From assembly GCF_016863315.1 (NCBI RefSeq), contig NZ_BOOQ01000029.1:1-43523 (forward strand): a DNA stretch of 43,523 bases. The letters run 5' to 3'. Shown here piece after piece: positions 22,415 to 30,622 of this stretch. Numbering within the stretch: position 1 is the first letter of the stretch; each line of letters opens with the position of its first letter. The stretch is from Planotetraspora silvatica (lineage in GTDB: Bacteria > Actinomycetota > Actinomycetes > Streptosporangiales > Streptosporangiaceae). The notes under the pieces were generated by a model that searched no databases, was not told the DNA's origin, and saw nothing but the letters and a program-made list of their open reading frames with translations. The translations under genes and the position numbers were made by a program.

Positions 22415-23072
22415 GGCGCGTCACCCCCGCCACGGTCTTGTCGCCCACGGTGACCGCGGGAGCGACGCCCTCGGGCAGGTAGACGTCGACCCGGGAGCCC
22501 AGCCGGATCAGTCCGACCCGCTCGCCCTGGGTCACCTTGGCTCCCGCCTCCAGGTACGGCACGATCCGGCGGGCCACGGCGCCGGCGATCTGCACCATCT
22601 CGATGTCTCCGAGGTCGGAGTCGAAATGCCAGACCACGCGCTCGTTCTTGTCGCTGTCCTTGTTGAACGCGGGGACGAACCCGCCGGCCACGTGCTCGAC
22701 CGACGTGATCGTGCCCTCCACCGGCGCCCGGTTGACGTGCACGTTCAGGGGGCTCATGAAGATCGCCACCCGTGTACGGCCGTCGGCCCACGGATCGATG
22801 CTCTGGACGACTCCGTCGGCCGGCGAGATCACCCTGCCCCGTCCCGGCACCCGCTCGGGATCGCGGAAGAACCAGAGCATTCCACCCGTCAGGGCCGCCA
22901 AAGGTGCGGCGGCCAGTGCCCACTTGGGGGACCTGCGGATGAGAAGGGTGGTGACAGCCGCCGCCGTGGCGGTCGGCGCCAGCCATGGCGACACCCCACG
23001 CGCGAGCCGGATCCGACCGGGACCTCCCGCGGCCTGGACGAGGTCGCGGGAAAATTCAGAATCGTTGGACAC
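22401..23072 (-). CDS. psd: Phosphatidylserine decarboxylase, archaeal/actinobacterial short type
   Basis: 223 residues. It converts phosphatidylserine to phosphatidylethanolamine using a pyruvoyl group made by self-cleavage. The cleavage motif LGSR is present (LIRLGSRVDVYLPEG), with Gly-Ser the scissile pair. N-terminal hydrophobic segments (about 29-70) anchor it to the membrane, followed by WFFRDPER and ISPADGVV, FMSPLNVHVNR. The GTG start has AAAGG 7 bases upstream. It is first in the psd-pssA operon. The leader contains a 14-bp perfect palindrome of TetR-operator type. Confidence 0.96.
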   Translation of the reverse strand: MSNDSEFSRDLVQAAGGPGRIRLARGVSPWLAPTATAAAVTTLLIRRSPKWALAAAPLAALTGGMLWFFRDPERVPGRGRVISPADGVVQSIDPWADGRTRVAIFMSPLNVHVNRAPVEGTITSVEHVAGGFVPAFNKDSDKNERVVWHFDSDLGDIEMVQIAGAVARRIVPYLEAGAKVTQGERVGLIRLGSRVDVYLPEGVAPAVTVGDKTVAGVTRLDHI

Positions 23073-23131
23073 AGGGAACCTTTGTACTCTGTAGCGACTA
23101 TGGACCGGTTTGCGCCTTAACGGACGATATT

Positions 23132-23145
23132 ACCGACCGGTCGGT
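23132..23145. promoter_or_regulatory. TetR-type operator in the psd leader
   Basis: Perfect palindrome ACCGACCGGTCGGT, centred 66 bp upstream of the psd start, adjoining a TAATAT hexamer (23127-23132, minus strand) that could be a -10 element. Palindromes of this composition are typical TetR-family sites. No TetR gene lies in the window. Confidence 0.55.
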
Positions 23146-23193
23146 CATTGCACGGCACAACGAGACAAGCAAACAGTTTCGTTGCCCGTTTCG

Positions 23194-23229
23194 CTACCCC
23201 TGTGAGGCTTCCTACCCTTGTGAGGCTTC
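23194..23229. repeat. 18-bp tandem duplication over the terC stop
   Basis: Two copies of CTACCC(C/T)TGTGAGGCTTC head to tail (one mismatch). Read on the minus strand the second copy encodes the last TerC residues EASQG plus TAG, and the first repeats the same codons and stop after the true stop. Confidence 0.85.
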
Positions 23230-24216
23230 TTGACCCTGCGGGGCATCCTGACCCTGCGCCGAAGCGGCCACCGTGTCCCGCCTGACCTTGATCAGGCTGG
23301 CGACGGTCGTGATCGCCATCGTGACGCCGATGACGGACAGGGAGAGCCAGATAGGGATCTGAGGCGCCCAGGAGACGCCGGTCTCGTGCAGTGCCTCCAA
23401 AACGAGCTTAACCCCGATGAAACCCAGGATGAACGCAAGCCCGTAGCTGATGTAGACCAGGCGCTGCAGCAGACCACCCAGCAGGAAGTAGAGCTGACGC
23501 AGTCCCATCAGGGCGAACACGTTGGCGGTGAAGACGATGAAGGCGTCCTTGGTTAGCCCGAAGATCGCCGGAATCGAGTCGAGCGCGAAGAGCAGATCGG
23601 TGGTGCCGATCGCGATCATGACGATCAACATCGGAGTGACCATCCGCCGGCCGTTCACGCGGACGATCGCGCGCGAGCCGACGTAGTCGGGCGTGGTCGG
23701 GAACACCCGCCGCGCCCAGCGCAGGAGGAGGTTCTCGTTGAACTCCTCTTCCTGCTTGTTGTGGTCGCGGACCAGCGTGTAGGCCGTGTAGACGAGGAAG
23801 ACCCCGAAGACGTAGAAGAGCCAGCTGAACTGGTTGAGGACGGCCGCGCCGACCGCGATGAAGATGCCGCGCATGATCAGCGCGAGCACGATGCCCACCA
23901 GCAGCACCTTGTGCTGGTAGATCCTCGGCACGCCGAAACGCCCCATGATGATGTAGAAGACGAACAGGTTGTCCACGCTGAGGCTGTACTCGGTCAGGTA
24001 CCCGGCGAAGAACTCGCCTCCCGCCTGGGTCCCACGGAAGATCAATAAGATCGCGCCGAAGAGGACGGCCAGCGAGACGTAGAAGCCGACCCAGAACCCC
24101 GCCTGGCGGAGCGAGAACTCCCGGGGTTCACCGCGGTCGACGATCCACAGGTCGATCGCGAGGACGACGAGCAGGCCGACGATGACGGCGACCCATGCCC
24201 AAAGAGGAACACTCAA
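23212..24216 (-). CDS. TerC-family membrane protein, manganese riboswitch-controlled
   Basis: 334 residues, about nine transmembrane helices. TerC proteins export metal ions, notably Mn2+, during or after secretion. Conserved acidic sites in helices are seen in SLSVDNLFVFYII and LFALDSIPAIFG, and GVKLVLEALHE lies in a later helix. The C terminus is a Gln/Ala/Gly-rich tail. The start is a TTG at 24216 (LSVPLWAWVAV) with GGAAGG 8 bases upstream; an in-frame extension to 24342 would run through the riboswitch and is rejected. The leader carries a yybP-ykoY aptamer and a DtxR-like palindrome over the promoter, so manganese homeostasis is the best functional call. Confidence 0.94.
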   Translation of the reverse strand: MSVPLWAWVAVIVGLLVVLAIDLWIVDRGEPREFSLRQAGFWVGFYVSLAVLFGAILLIFRGTQAGGEFFAGYLTEYSLSVDNLFVFYIIMGRFGVPRIYQHKVLLVGIVLALIMRGIFIAVGAAVLNQFSWLFYVFGVFLVYTAYTLVRDHNKQEEEFNENLLLRWARRVFPTTPDYVGSRAIVRVNGRRMVTPMLIVMIAIGTTDLLFALDSIPAIFGLTKDAFIVFTANVFALMGLRQLYFLLGGLLQRLVYISYGLAFILGFIGVKLVLEALHETGVSWAPQIPIWLSLSVIGVTMAITTVASLIKVRRDTVAASAQGQDAPQGQEASQG

Positions 24217-24227
24217 GATGAAGACCT

Positions 24228-24254
24228 TCCGGCGCGCGCGAAGACACTGCCGGA
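24228..24254 (-). promoter_or_regulatory. terC expression platform: ribosome-site sequestering hairpin
   Basis: TCCGGC (24249-24254) pairs with GCCGGA (24228-24233) and masks the GGA of the terC ribosome site GGAAGG (24225-24230). The TCC of the first arm is also part of the aptamer P1 3' strand, so the two helices exclude each other. Confidence 0.7.
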
Positions 24255-24343
24255 GGTCTCTCCCGCCCACCGAGGTGGACCGACAGTCCCGGGCGCGGAC
24301 GCCGTGATGACGGGGCTGTCGCGAAGGGATACTCCCCCCCAAC
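24252..24343 (-). ncRNA. yybP-ykoY manganese riboswitch
   Basis: Minus-strand leader of terC. Diagnostic elements in order are: GGGGGAGTA opening, CGACAG helix strand, CCCCGTCATCA, CTGTCG closing strand, CCACC / GGTGG helix, and GGGAGAGACC. The P1 5' strand GGGGG (about 24336-24340) can pair with 3' CCTCC (24252-24256). Known members bind Mn2+ at a two-helix dock and turn on Mn exporters such as TerC-, MntP- and YybP-type proteins. Confidence 0.88.
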
Positions 24344-24349
24344 GCGTTC

Positions 24350-24379
24350 AGTATATGGATCAGGCTTAGGTTGACCTAA
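24350..24379 (-). promoter_or_regulatory. terC promoter with DtxR/MntR-like palindrome
   Basis: A -10 TATACT (24350-24355) sits 7 bases before the first riboswitch G. The 14-bp palindrome TTAGGT-TG-ACCTAA (24366-24379) covers the -35 position. The half-site TTAGGT is that of DtxR-family metalloregulator boxes. Confidence 0.6.
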
Positions 24380-24455
24380 TCAGGCGGACTAGCACTCCCA
24401 TCGGCGCAGGTGGAAGGAGGTGCCGGCCCACGTGCCGGGCGGGGCTACGCGGGGG

Positions 24456-25580
24456 TCACCCTCCGCCGTCCCGGGACACCGTCAGGTAGGCGTCCATCAC
24501 CGAGCGCACAGCGTCCGCCTCGCCGGGAAGCTCCTCCCCGCGACGCGCGGAGGCCGCCGCCAGCCGCCCGGCCAAGGCCGAGTCGCCGAGGACACGTGCG
24601 ATCTCCTCACCCAGCGCCACGGCGTCGCCGGGTGGGACGAGGAGGGCGGCGTCCCCCACCATGCCGGGAATGCCACCCACCCGGGTCGCGATGACGGGCC
24701 TGCCCGCCTTCAGCGTCTCGTGGAGGCTCAGGGGCTGGCCCTCCCACCTGCTCGGCACGACCACCGCCGCCGCCACCTGGAGCAGTTCGGCCGTGGCCGC
24801 CCAGCCGTACAGCAGGACCGGCAGGCTTTCGGCGTCGATCCGGGCCTGGAGCTCCGCCCGCAGGGGCCCGTCTCCCGCCACGACGAACAAGGGACGGACG
24901 TCGTACGGCCGGGCCGACGCGTCCAGCAGCGTCTCCAGACCCTTCTGCTGGGCGAGCCTGGCCACCGTCAGCAGCACGGGCCTGCCGCCCGGGGAGGTGT
25001 CCTCCACTGACCGGTCGCCGGCCAGGCCGGCGAGCTCCTGCCGTACCTCCTCCGGGGTCCGGGACGGCCTCCCGAGCGGCGGAGCGGGGACCACGGCCGC
25101 GCTCACGTGGCGGGCTCCCCTGGCGCGCATGCGCTCGCCGATGTCCGGCGAGACGACCAGCACCTGGTCCGCCCTGCGGGCGACGATCCGCTCCAGCGCC
25201 CCGTAGACGGCCCCGATCGCGCCCCCCGCCGTGACGGCGTTGTGCAGGGTGACCACGAGGCCCGGACGGCGGCGCCCCCCGCTCAGGGCCACCGCCGCGA
25301 GAGCGCCCGCGCGCAGGCCATGGGCGTGTACGGCATGCGCGCCCCGGGTGATCGCCCTGAGGCGGGCGATCGACCTGAGGTCGTTCACGGGATGCGGGCG
25401 ATCCGCGATCGGCACGGCGGCGAAACGGGCACCCACGCCGGTGAAGCCGAAGGACTCCTCCACGCTCGGCGGACCGGCCACGACCACCTCGTCGCCGTTG
25501 CCGACCAGTCCCTCCGCGAGCATCCGGACGTGCCTGCCCACGCCTCCCGCGCTGGTTCCCAGCACGAGCGCCACCTTCAT
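24456..25580 (-). CDS. Glycosyltransferase family 4 (GT-B) protein
   Basis: 374 residues, two-domain GT-B fold. The N-terminal domain has VALVLGTSAGGVGRHVRMLAEGL; the C-terminal nucleotide-sugar domain has LLTVARLAQQKGLETLLDA, LFVVAGDGPLR and the E-x7-E-like VVPSRWEGQPLSLHETLKAGRPVIA. A cytoplasmic retaining glycosyltransferase is expected. ATG at 25580 with GGGAG upstream is preferred to GTG at 25586. It lies 33 bp after murJ and on the same strand as the MraY-like gene and steAB, so a lipid-linked envelope glycan is a reasonable guess. Donor and acceptor cannot be read. Confidence 0.88.
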   Translation of the reverse strand: MKVALVLGTSAGGVGRHVRMLAEGLVGNGDEVVVAGPPSVEESFGFTGVGARFAAVPIADRPHPVNDLRSIARLRAITRGAHAVHAHGLRAGALAAVALSGGRRRPGLVVTLHNAVTAGGAIGAVYGALERIVARRADQVLVVSPDIGERMRARGARHVSAAVVPAPPLGRPSRTPEEVRQELAGLAGDRSVEDTSPGGRPVLLTVARLAQQKGLETLLDASARPYDVRPLFVVAGDGPLRAELQARIDAESLPVLLYGWAATAELLQVAAAVVVPSRWEGQPLSLHETLKAGRPVIATRVGGIPGMVGDAALLVPPGDAVALGEEIARVLGDSALAGRLAAASARRGEELPGEADAVRSVMDAYLTVSRDGGG

Positions 25581-25613
25581 GCCCACTCCCTTCCCACCGC
25601 TGACGAAGCCAGG

Positions 25614-27254
25614 TCAGGCGATCTCCGCGGGGTCCTGCGCGTCCTGGCGTCCGCGAAGCCGTGCGACGACGGCAAGCAGGTCTCTCCTGTCGACGGCGGC
25701 CGCGGCGAGCGTCCCCACGCACACCGCGCAAACGCCCGCCAGGGCCGCGACCGCGACACCCGCCCAGAGGCCGGAGCCGCCCAGCACGTGCACGACGCCG
25801 AGGCCGGCGAGCAGACCTCCTCCGCCTCCCACGACGGCGGCCAGCGCCGCCCGGGGAACCCCGTTCAGCGCCTCCGCGCCACGGTCCCTGAAAACCGACA
25901 CCAGGAGGATCACGCCCCCCACCGTCATGCCGGCGGCCTGGCCGAGGGCGAGCCCGCCCAGTTTCCAGTCAGCGGGGAAGGTCCGCGCGAACGCCACCTG
26001 GGCCGCGATGACGACCAGCCACCCGATGACCATGCCGCGGGCGGCGGCGCGCCCACGGCCGCTCGCGTACAGGACTCTGCTCAGGTGCGCCATGAGGCCG
26101 TAGCCGATCAGACCGGGAGCGAACAACGCGATGGCCGAGGCGAACTGCGCCGGCGCGATCTTCGTGTCGGCCTGCCCGAGGAACACCTGCGCCACAGGCT
26201 CGGCGACCGCGGCGAGCGCGCCGGCGGCCAGACCGGAGACGATCAGGACGGCTCGCGTGGTCTGCGCCGACAGAGCCGCGAAGGGCGCACGGTCCGCGTC
26301 CTGCGCCCGGGCGGAGAGCACCGGGAAGGCACTGGTCGCGATGGGGACGGCCAGCACGGCGTAGGGGACCTGATAGATGGCCCAGGCGTAGTTGTAGGCC
26401 GCCAGCGCTCCTCCGCCGACGTCCTGGTTGGCCAGCGGGATCACGATGGCCATCGCGGCCTGCTGCGCGACCAGCGCGCTGAGCCCGGCGAGGGCCAGCC
26501 GCCGCACCTGTACGGCGACGCCGTCGGGAAAGCGCAGAGTCGGCCGCCATCTCACCCCCAGCCGGGAGGCCGGCCCGATGACGGTCACGACCAGCGCGAG
26601 CACCCCGAGCGTCGTCCCGACCGACAGGGCGATCTCCGCGGGGCCGGGCACGGACGCCGGATCGCTGTCCCCGGCGCTGAGCGGGACGAACGCCAGATAG
26701 GCGATGATCACCACCACGCTCGACACGAGCGGGGCCACCGCCGGCCCGGTGAACCGCCGGTGCGCCTGGAGCACGCCGTAGAGGACGACGGCCAGGCCGT
26801 ACAGCGGGATCTGGGGGGCGAAGGCCACCAGCATGCGCGCGGCGACCGCAGCCACAGCCGCGGGATCGCAGTCCCTGACGCCGCTGGTCAGCAGCCGCAT
26901 CGCCGGACCGGCGAGGAGCGCCGTCAGGAGGCCGAGCGGGACCAGCAGCACGAGCACCCAGGTGAGCAGCGCCGACGAGATCCGGCCGACCTCCGCACGC
27001 GCGTCGGCCGTCTGCCGGGCGGCGGCGCCGGCGAGCACCGGCACGACCATCCCCGCCAGCGCCCCGCCCACCACGAGCTCGAAGATGATGTTGGGCACCT
27101 GGTTGGCCGTGTAGTACGCCGTGGCCAGGCAGTTGGTCCCCACCGCTCTGGCGAAGACCAGTTGCTTGGCGAAGCCGGTGACGCGCGCCAGGATCGTGAT
27201 GACCCCGATCAGCACCGCGGCCCCGGCGACCCCGGCGCCGAACCGTCTAGACAT
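25614..27254 (-). CDS. MurJ/MviN-family lipid flippase
   Basis: 546 residues with about fourteen transmembrane helices, MATE-like MurJ/MviN fold. The start (VLIGVITILARVTGFAKQLV) and ATAYYTANQVPNIIFELVVGGAL are family signatures. MurJ flips lipid II across the membrane. This copy lacks the long cytoplasmic pseudokinase tail of mycobacterial MviN and, being next to a GT4 and a MraY-like gene rather than trxB/parA near oriC, is probably a second, specialised copy that flips another polyprenyl-linked glycan (inference). The ribosome site is weak. Confidence 0.85.
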   Translation of the reverse strand: MSRRFGAGVAGAAVLIGVITILARVTGFAKQLVFARAVGTNCLATAYYTANQVPNIIFELVVGGALAGMVVPVLAGAAARQTADARAEVGRISSALLTWVLVLLVPLGLLTALLAGPAMRLLTSGVRDCDPAAVAAVAARMLVAFAPQIPLYGLAVVLYGVLQAHRRFTGPAVAPLVSSVVVIIAYLAFVPLSAGDSDPASVPGPAEIALSVGTTLGVLALVVTVIGPASRLGVRWRPTLRFPDGVAVQVRRLALAGLSALVAQQAAMAIVIPLANQDVGGGALAAYNYAWAIYQVPYAVLAVPIATSAFPVLSARAQDADRAPFAALSAQTTRAVLIVSGLAAGALAAVAEPVAQVFLGQADTKIAPAQFASAIALFAPGLIGYGLMAHLSRVLYASGRGRAAARGMVIGWLVVIAAQVAFARTFPADWKLGGLALGQAAGMTVGGVILLVSVFRDRGAEALNGVPRAALAAVVGGGGGLLAGLGVVHVLGGSGLWAGVAVAALAGVCAVCVGTLAAAAVDRRDLLAVVARLRGRQDAQDPAEIA

Positions 27255-27314
27255 GCGGTCGCGGCCTGCCGCGGACGCCGGTCGGGCGTCCGCGTCGCGG
27301 GAGGTGATGCCGTG

Positions 27315-28253
27315 TCACTCGGTGGGCCGTGCGGTCCCCGCCGGAGCCTGCGGAGGGCGGCGGCCGAGCATGTCGAGGCGGTTCAGGACGGGGTTGCCGG
27401 CGATGACCTTGGTGAAGCTGATCTTCTCGGAGGCCGCCGTGAGCGCGGCCACCGTGCCGAGCAGCACAAGCCGGCCGGGCCTGCCCAACTGCACCGTCGC
27501 GGCGAGGCCGAGCAGAGCGCCCAGGGCGTTGGCCCCGGAGTCGCCGAGCATCGCCCGCTCGCCGAGGTCCTCGGGCAGGAGGGCGACGGCCGCCCCCAGG
27601 GGGATCGCGGCCAGCGCGGCGGCACGGGAGTTCGCCCGTGCGGAGGCGGCCACCAGCGGGATTCCGGCGAGCAGGCCCACCTTGATCGCACGACCGGGCC
27701 GGAGATCGAAGAGGTTGGCCAGGTTTGCGCTTCCGGCGATCAGCGCGCCGTCGACCAGCGTACCGAACGTGCGCGACACCACGCCCGGCTTCCGCGCGCC
27801 GTTGTCCGGCGTCGCCGGGGACATCACGGCCGCCGCGAGCCCGGTGGCGCCGATGCCCAGGATCTTCACGGCCCCGCTCGTGACCTCGCCGCGGCTGAGA
27901 GCGGCCAGGTGGCCCTTGAATCCCTTGGACGAGGTCGTACCGAAAACGTCGTCGTACGCGCCGAGCACTCCGCTGCCGACGCCGGCGAGCACGCCCGCCG
28001 CCTTGAGTCGCGCGGGCACCCCGGGCGCGAGGGCGATGGCCGCGCCGGCGCCCGCGACAAACGCCGGGCCCTCCAGCAGCGTGACGGGTTCTCCCCGGTG
28101 GTTGGTCCTGGTCCAGTACTCCTCGGCGGTCTTCTCGTCGCCGAGGGGAGGACGCCTCTTGAAGGCGGCGTAGGCGGCCCGTGCGGCGACGGCGCCGAGG
28201 ACGGCCCCGAACACGGCACCGGCCACAGAGCCGAGCGGGGAGCGATGGGCCAC
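27315..28253 (-). CDS. MraY/WecA-like polyprenyl-phosphate glycosylphosphotransferase homologue
   Basis: 312 residues, about nine to ten membrane segments. Three motifs of the MraY/WecA (glycosyl transferase family 4 of membrane type) superfamily can be placed: the Asp pair in LGAYDDVFG followed by SSKGFKGHLAAL, the loop NLFDLRPGRAIK (N-x-D-G-type, altered), and AMLGDSGANALGALLG. The His-rich C-terminal loop of true MraY (HHH) is absent, so peptidoglycan lipid I synthesis is unlikely. GTG start with AAGGA 7 bases upstream. It lies between steB and murJ, both envelope genes. It may prime a lipid-linked sugar that the GT4 extends and the flippase moves. Confidence 0.78.
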   Translation of the reverse strand: MAHRSPLGSVAGAVFGAVLGAVAARAAYAAFKRRPPLGDEKTAEEYWTRTNHRGEPVTLLEGPAFVAGAGAAIALAPGVPARLKAAGVLAGVGSGVLGAYDDVFGTTSSKGFKGHLAALSRGEVTSGAVKILGIGATGLAAAVMSPATPDNGARKPGVVSRTFGTLVDGALIAGSANLANLFDLRPGRAIKVGLLAGIPLVAASARANSRAAALAAIPLGAAVALLPEDLGERAMLGDSGANALGALLGLAATVQLGRPGRLVLLGTVAALTAASEKISFTKVIAGNPVLNRLDMLGRRPPQAPAGTARPTE

Positions 28254-28299
28254 AGCTGGTTCCTTCTTCGTCAGGCGCTCGTCGTCGTCATCCGGACGC

Positions 28300-28346
28300 T
28301 TCGCGGAGGCTTGTCAGGCGTTACGTTTCGCGGAGGCTTGTCAGGC
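28300..28346. repeat. 20-bp direct repeat upstream of the MraY-like gene
   Basis: Perfect copies of TTCGCGGAGGCTTGTCAGGC at 28300-28319 and 28327-28346, period 27 bp. It lies in the 117-bp gap between steB and the MraY-like gene and may be a paired regulator site. Confidence 0.8.
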
Positions 28347-28370
28347 ATTGTGACCGGCGTCCACGCACGT

Positions 28371-29336
28371 TCAGCCGTGTGCCGCCGGGCTGGGGCTGAT
28401 CGCGACCTCGGGCTCGAACGACGTCGACCCGCCGCCGACGCCGTACGCCCCGGCACGACCGATCAGTTGCTCCCGCAGAGCGTAGACCACCACGGCACGG
28501 CCCGCGGCCATATCCACGGTGTCGACGGTGGACACGTTCGAGGCGGCCTCTCCCGTGTCGTGGAGCGCCGCGATGGCCCCGCCCGCGCCGGAGGCGACGG
28601 TCGTACCGGCGAGGACGGTGCCGAGGTCGAGCGCGTCCAGGCCCGCGGCCACCGAGACCACGGCGGCGGTCGCCTTGGCCGCGTTGTCGTCCTCGTAGGC
28701 CTGTGCGGGAGCCAGCACGATGGCCATGGTGGAGAGCTGTCCGGGGGTGCCGTTCATGTTGAGCAGCCCGGCGGCCTGGAAGGCGTCGAGCACTCCCATC
28801 GTGGCCGGATTCTCGCGGCCCGCCTTCGTCCGGTCGTTCGTCACGATCGCGCCCCCCAGGACGGTCGCCGCCTTGTCGTACGGCGTGGCCTCGTCCGGGA
28901 ACTTGGTCCCCACAGGGGTGAGCGAGTTGGCGAGCCCGTCCACGATCGCTTCCTGGTCGGCCGCGACGAACTTGTCGGTCAGGCTGATCCGGCCCGCGAA
29001 GACCGCGCCGGCGTCGGTCACCAGATTCTCGATCGGGTCACGCAGGCCCGCGGGAGCCCCCGGAGACTCGACGAGGACGACCCGCTCCCCCGGCAGGGCG
29101 CCCCGGACGAGATCCGACAGATGCGCCGTGACGAGGGAGTCGTTGCCGTTCTCGCGAGTCTGGAGCTCGGAGATCTCCGACAGACGCTTCTCGTTGCTCT
29201 GCTGCAACGACGACGTCGTCTCCTCCGCCGACTTGTAGAACGCGGGCTCCAGGACCGTGCTGCCGAGCACGATGCCGACCGTGAGCGCCAGGAAGATCGC
29301 CACGATCGAGACGAGGTGGTACCGGAAATCGATCAC
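28371..29336 (-). CDS. steB: SteB (MctB-like) membrane-anchored septal protein
   Basis: 321 residues. One N-terminal transmembrane helix follows the family start MIDFRYHLVSIVAIFLALTVG, then a coiled-coil stretch (EETTSSLQQSNEKRLSEISE) and a large extracytoplasmic domain. The family is annotated as copper transporter MctB (Rv1698) in mycobacteria, but in corynebacteria SteB works with SteA at the division site. The GTG start overlaps the steA TGA by four bases (GTGA), so the two are coupled. There is no copper gene nearby, which favours the septation role. Confidence 0.9.
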   Translation of the reverse strand: MIDFRYHLVSIVAIFLALTVGIVLGSTVLEPAFYKSAEETTSSLQQSNEKRLSEISELQTRENGNDSLVTAHLSDLVRGALPGERVVLVESPGAPAGLRDPIENLVTDAGAVFAGRISLTDKFVAADQEAIVDGLANSLTPVGTKFPDEATPYDKAATVLGGAIVTNDRTKAGRENPATMGVLDAFQAAGLLNMNGTPGQLSTMAIVLAPAQAYEDDNAAKATAAVVSVAAGLDALDLGTVLAGTTVASGAGGAIAALHDTGEAASNVSTVDTVDMAAGRAVVVYALREQLIGRAGAYGVGGGSTSFEPEVAISPSPAAHG

Positions 29337-30529
29337 GAGAAGAGTCCGACCAGCCAGAAGATGAAGCTGTTCCAGGCGTCGAGCAGGCCGTTCAGCCAGA
29401 CCTGGCCGATCGGCGACACCGACAGGACCACGCCGATGGTGATCAGTGTCGTCGCCACGAGCAGGAGCAGGGATGAAGTGGATATTCGACTGCGGTAGAG
29501 CCGGCTGACGCCCTTGGCGTCCACGAGCTTGCTCCCGATCCTCAGCCGGGTGAGGAACGTGCTCGCCATGCCGGATCTGCCCTTGTCGAGGAACTCGTCC
29601 AGTGTCCAGTGGGTGCCGACGGCGACGATCAGGGTCGCGCCCTTGTCGTCGGCCAGCAACATCGCGATGTCCTCGCTCGTCCCGGTCGCCGGGAACACGA
29701 TGGCCTGCTGCCCCAGCCGTTGGACGCGCTCGAGGCCGGGGGCCCGGCCGTCCCGGTAGGCGTGCACGACCAGCTCGGCGCCGCAGCACAGCGCCTTCTC
29801 CGAGACCGAGTCGAAGTCGCCGACGATGATGTGCGGCGTGTAGCCCGCCTCGATCAACGCGTCCGAACCGCCGTCGACACCGATCAGCACCGGCCGGTAC
29901 TCCCGGATGTAGGGCCGGAGCGTCGCGATGTCCTCCTTGTAGTGGTAGCCGCGGACCACGATCAGGACGTGCCGTCCCTCGATCACCGTGCGGATGTCCG
30001 GGACGCCCACGCCGTCGATGAGCAGGTCGCGCTCGCGCTTGACGTACTCCATGGTGTTGGCGGCGAACGCCTCGATCTGGACGGCCAGCCCGGCCCGGGC
30101 CTCGGTCATCGCGGCGGAGATCGTCTCGGCGGTCTGGGCCTCACCCTTGCCGACGATCTCGTCGTCGAGGTAGACCATCCCCTCGTGGACGCGGATCACG
30201 TCGCCGTCCGCGACGCGCTCGAACAGCTCGGGGGTCGCGTTGTCGATCACCGGGATGCCCGCGTCCAGCAGGATCTGCGGGCCCAGGTTGGGATAGCGCC
30301 CGCTGATGCCCGTGGCCACGTTGACCACGGCCGCGGCACCGCACGCGACCAGAGCCTCCCCGCTGACCCGGTCAACGTCGACATGGTCGATGATCGCTAT
30401 TTCACCGGCGTTGAGACGCTTGGTCAGCCTCTTCGTACGCCTGTCGATTCTCGCCACAGCCGTTACCCCGGGAAGGTCGTCGACCTTCCTGCGGCGGAGG
30501 CCCGGAACATTCAAGCTCAGGACCTTCAT
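29333..30529 (-). CDS. steA: SteA, putative cytokinetic ring protein
   Basis: 398 residues. Cytoplasmic N-terminal part has GEIAIIDHVDVDRVSGEALV and GISGRYPNLGP; the central part resembles a thiamin pyrophosphokinase fold (VLIGVDGGSDALIEAGYTP, IIVGDFDSVSEKAL). Two C-terminal hydrophobic segments (about 345-365 and 373-397) anchor it. SteA is conserved in actinobacteria, and with SteB is tied to septum formation and cell separation. ATG at 30529 is chosen over the TTG just before it. It lies 93 bp after recN. Confidence 0.92.
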   Translation of the reverse strand: MKVLSLNVPGLRRRKVDDLPGVTAVARIDRRTKRLTKRLNAGEIAIIDHVDVDRVSGEALVACGAAAVVNVATGISGRYPNLGPQILLDAGIPVIDNATPELFERVADGDVIRVHEGMVYLDDEIVGKGEAQTAETISAAMTEARAGLAVQIEAFAANTMEYVKRERDLLIDGVGVPDIRTVIEGRHVLIVVRGYHYKEDIATLRPYIREYRPVLIGVDGGSDALIEAGYTPHIIVGDFDSVSEKALCCGAELVVHAYRDGRAPGLERVQRLGQQAIVFPATGTSEDIAMLLADDKGATLIVAVGTHWTLDEFLDKGRSGMASTFLTRLRIGSKLVDAKGVSRLYRSRISTSSLLLLVATTLITIGVVLSVSPIGQVWLNGLLDAWNSFIFWLVGLFS

Positions 30530-30622
30530 CAAGAACCATCCTGCCAGAGGCGGCGGCCGGAATGGTCACGCACCCCGCAGTGTGTTGTTTTTGTCACACG
30601 GTGTTATGCCGACGATCAAGTG

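Noticed and set aside
25107-29498. Plus-strand open frame of over 1,400 codons
   Set aside because: Antisense to the glycosyltransferase, murJ, MraY-like and steB genes, all of which have recognisable domains. The translation is Arg/His/Gly-rich without any domain.
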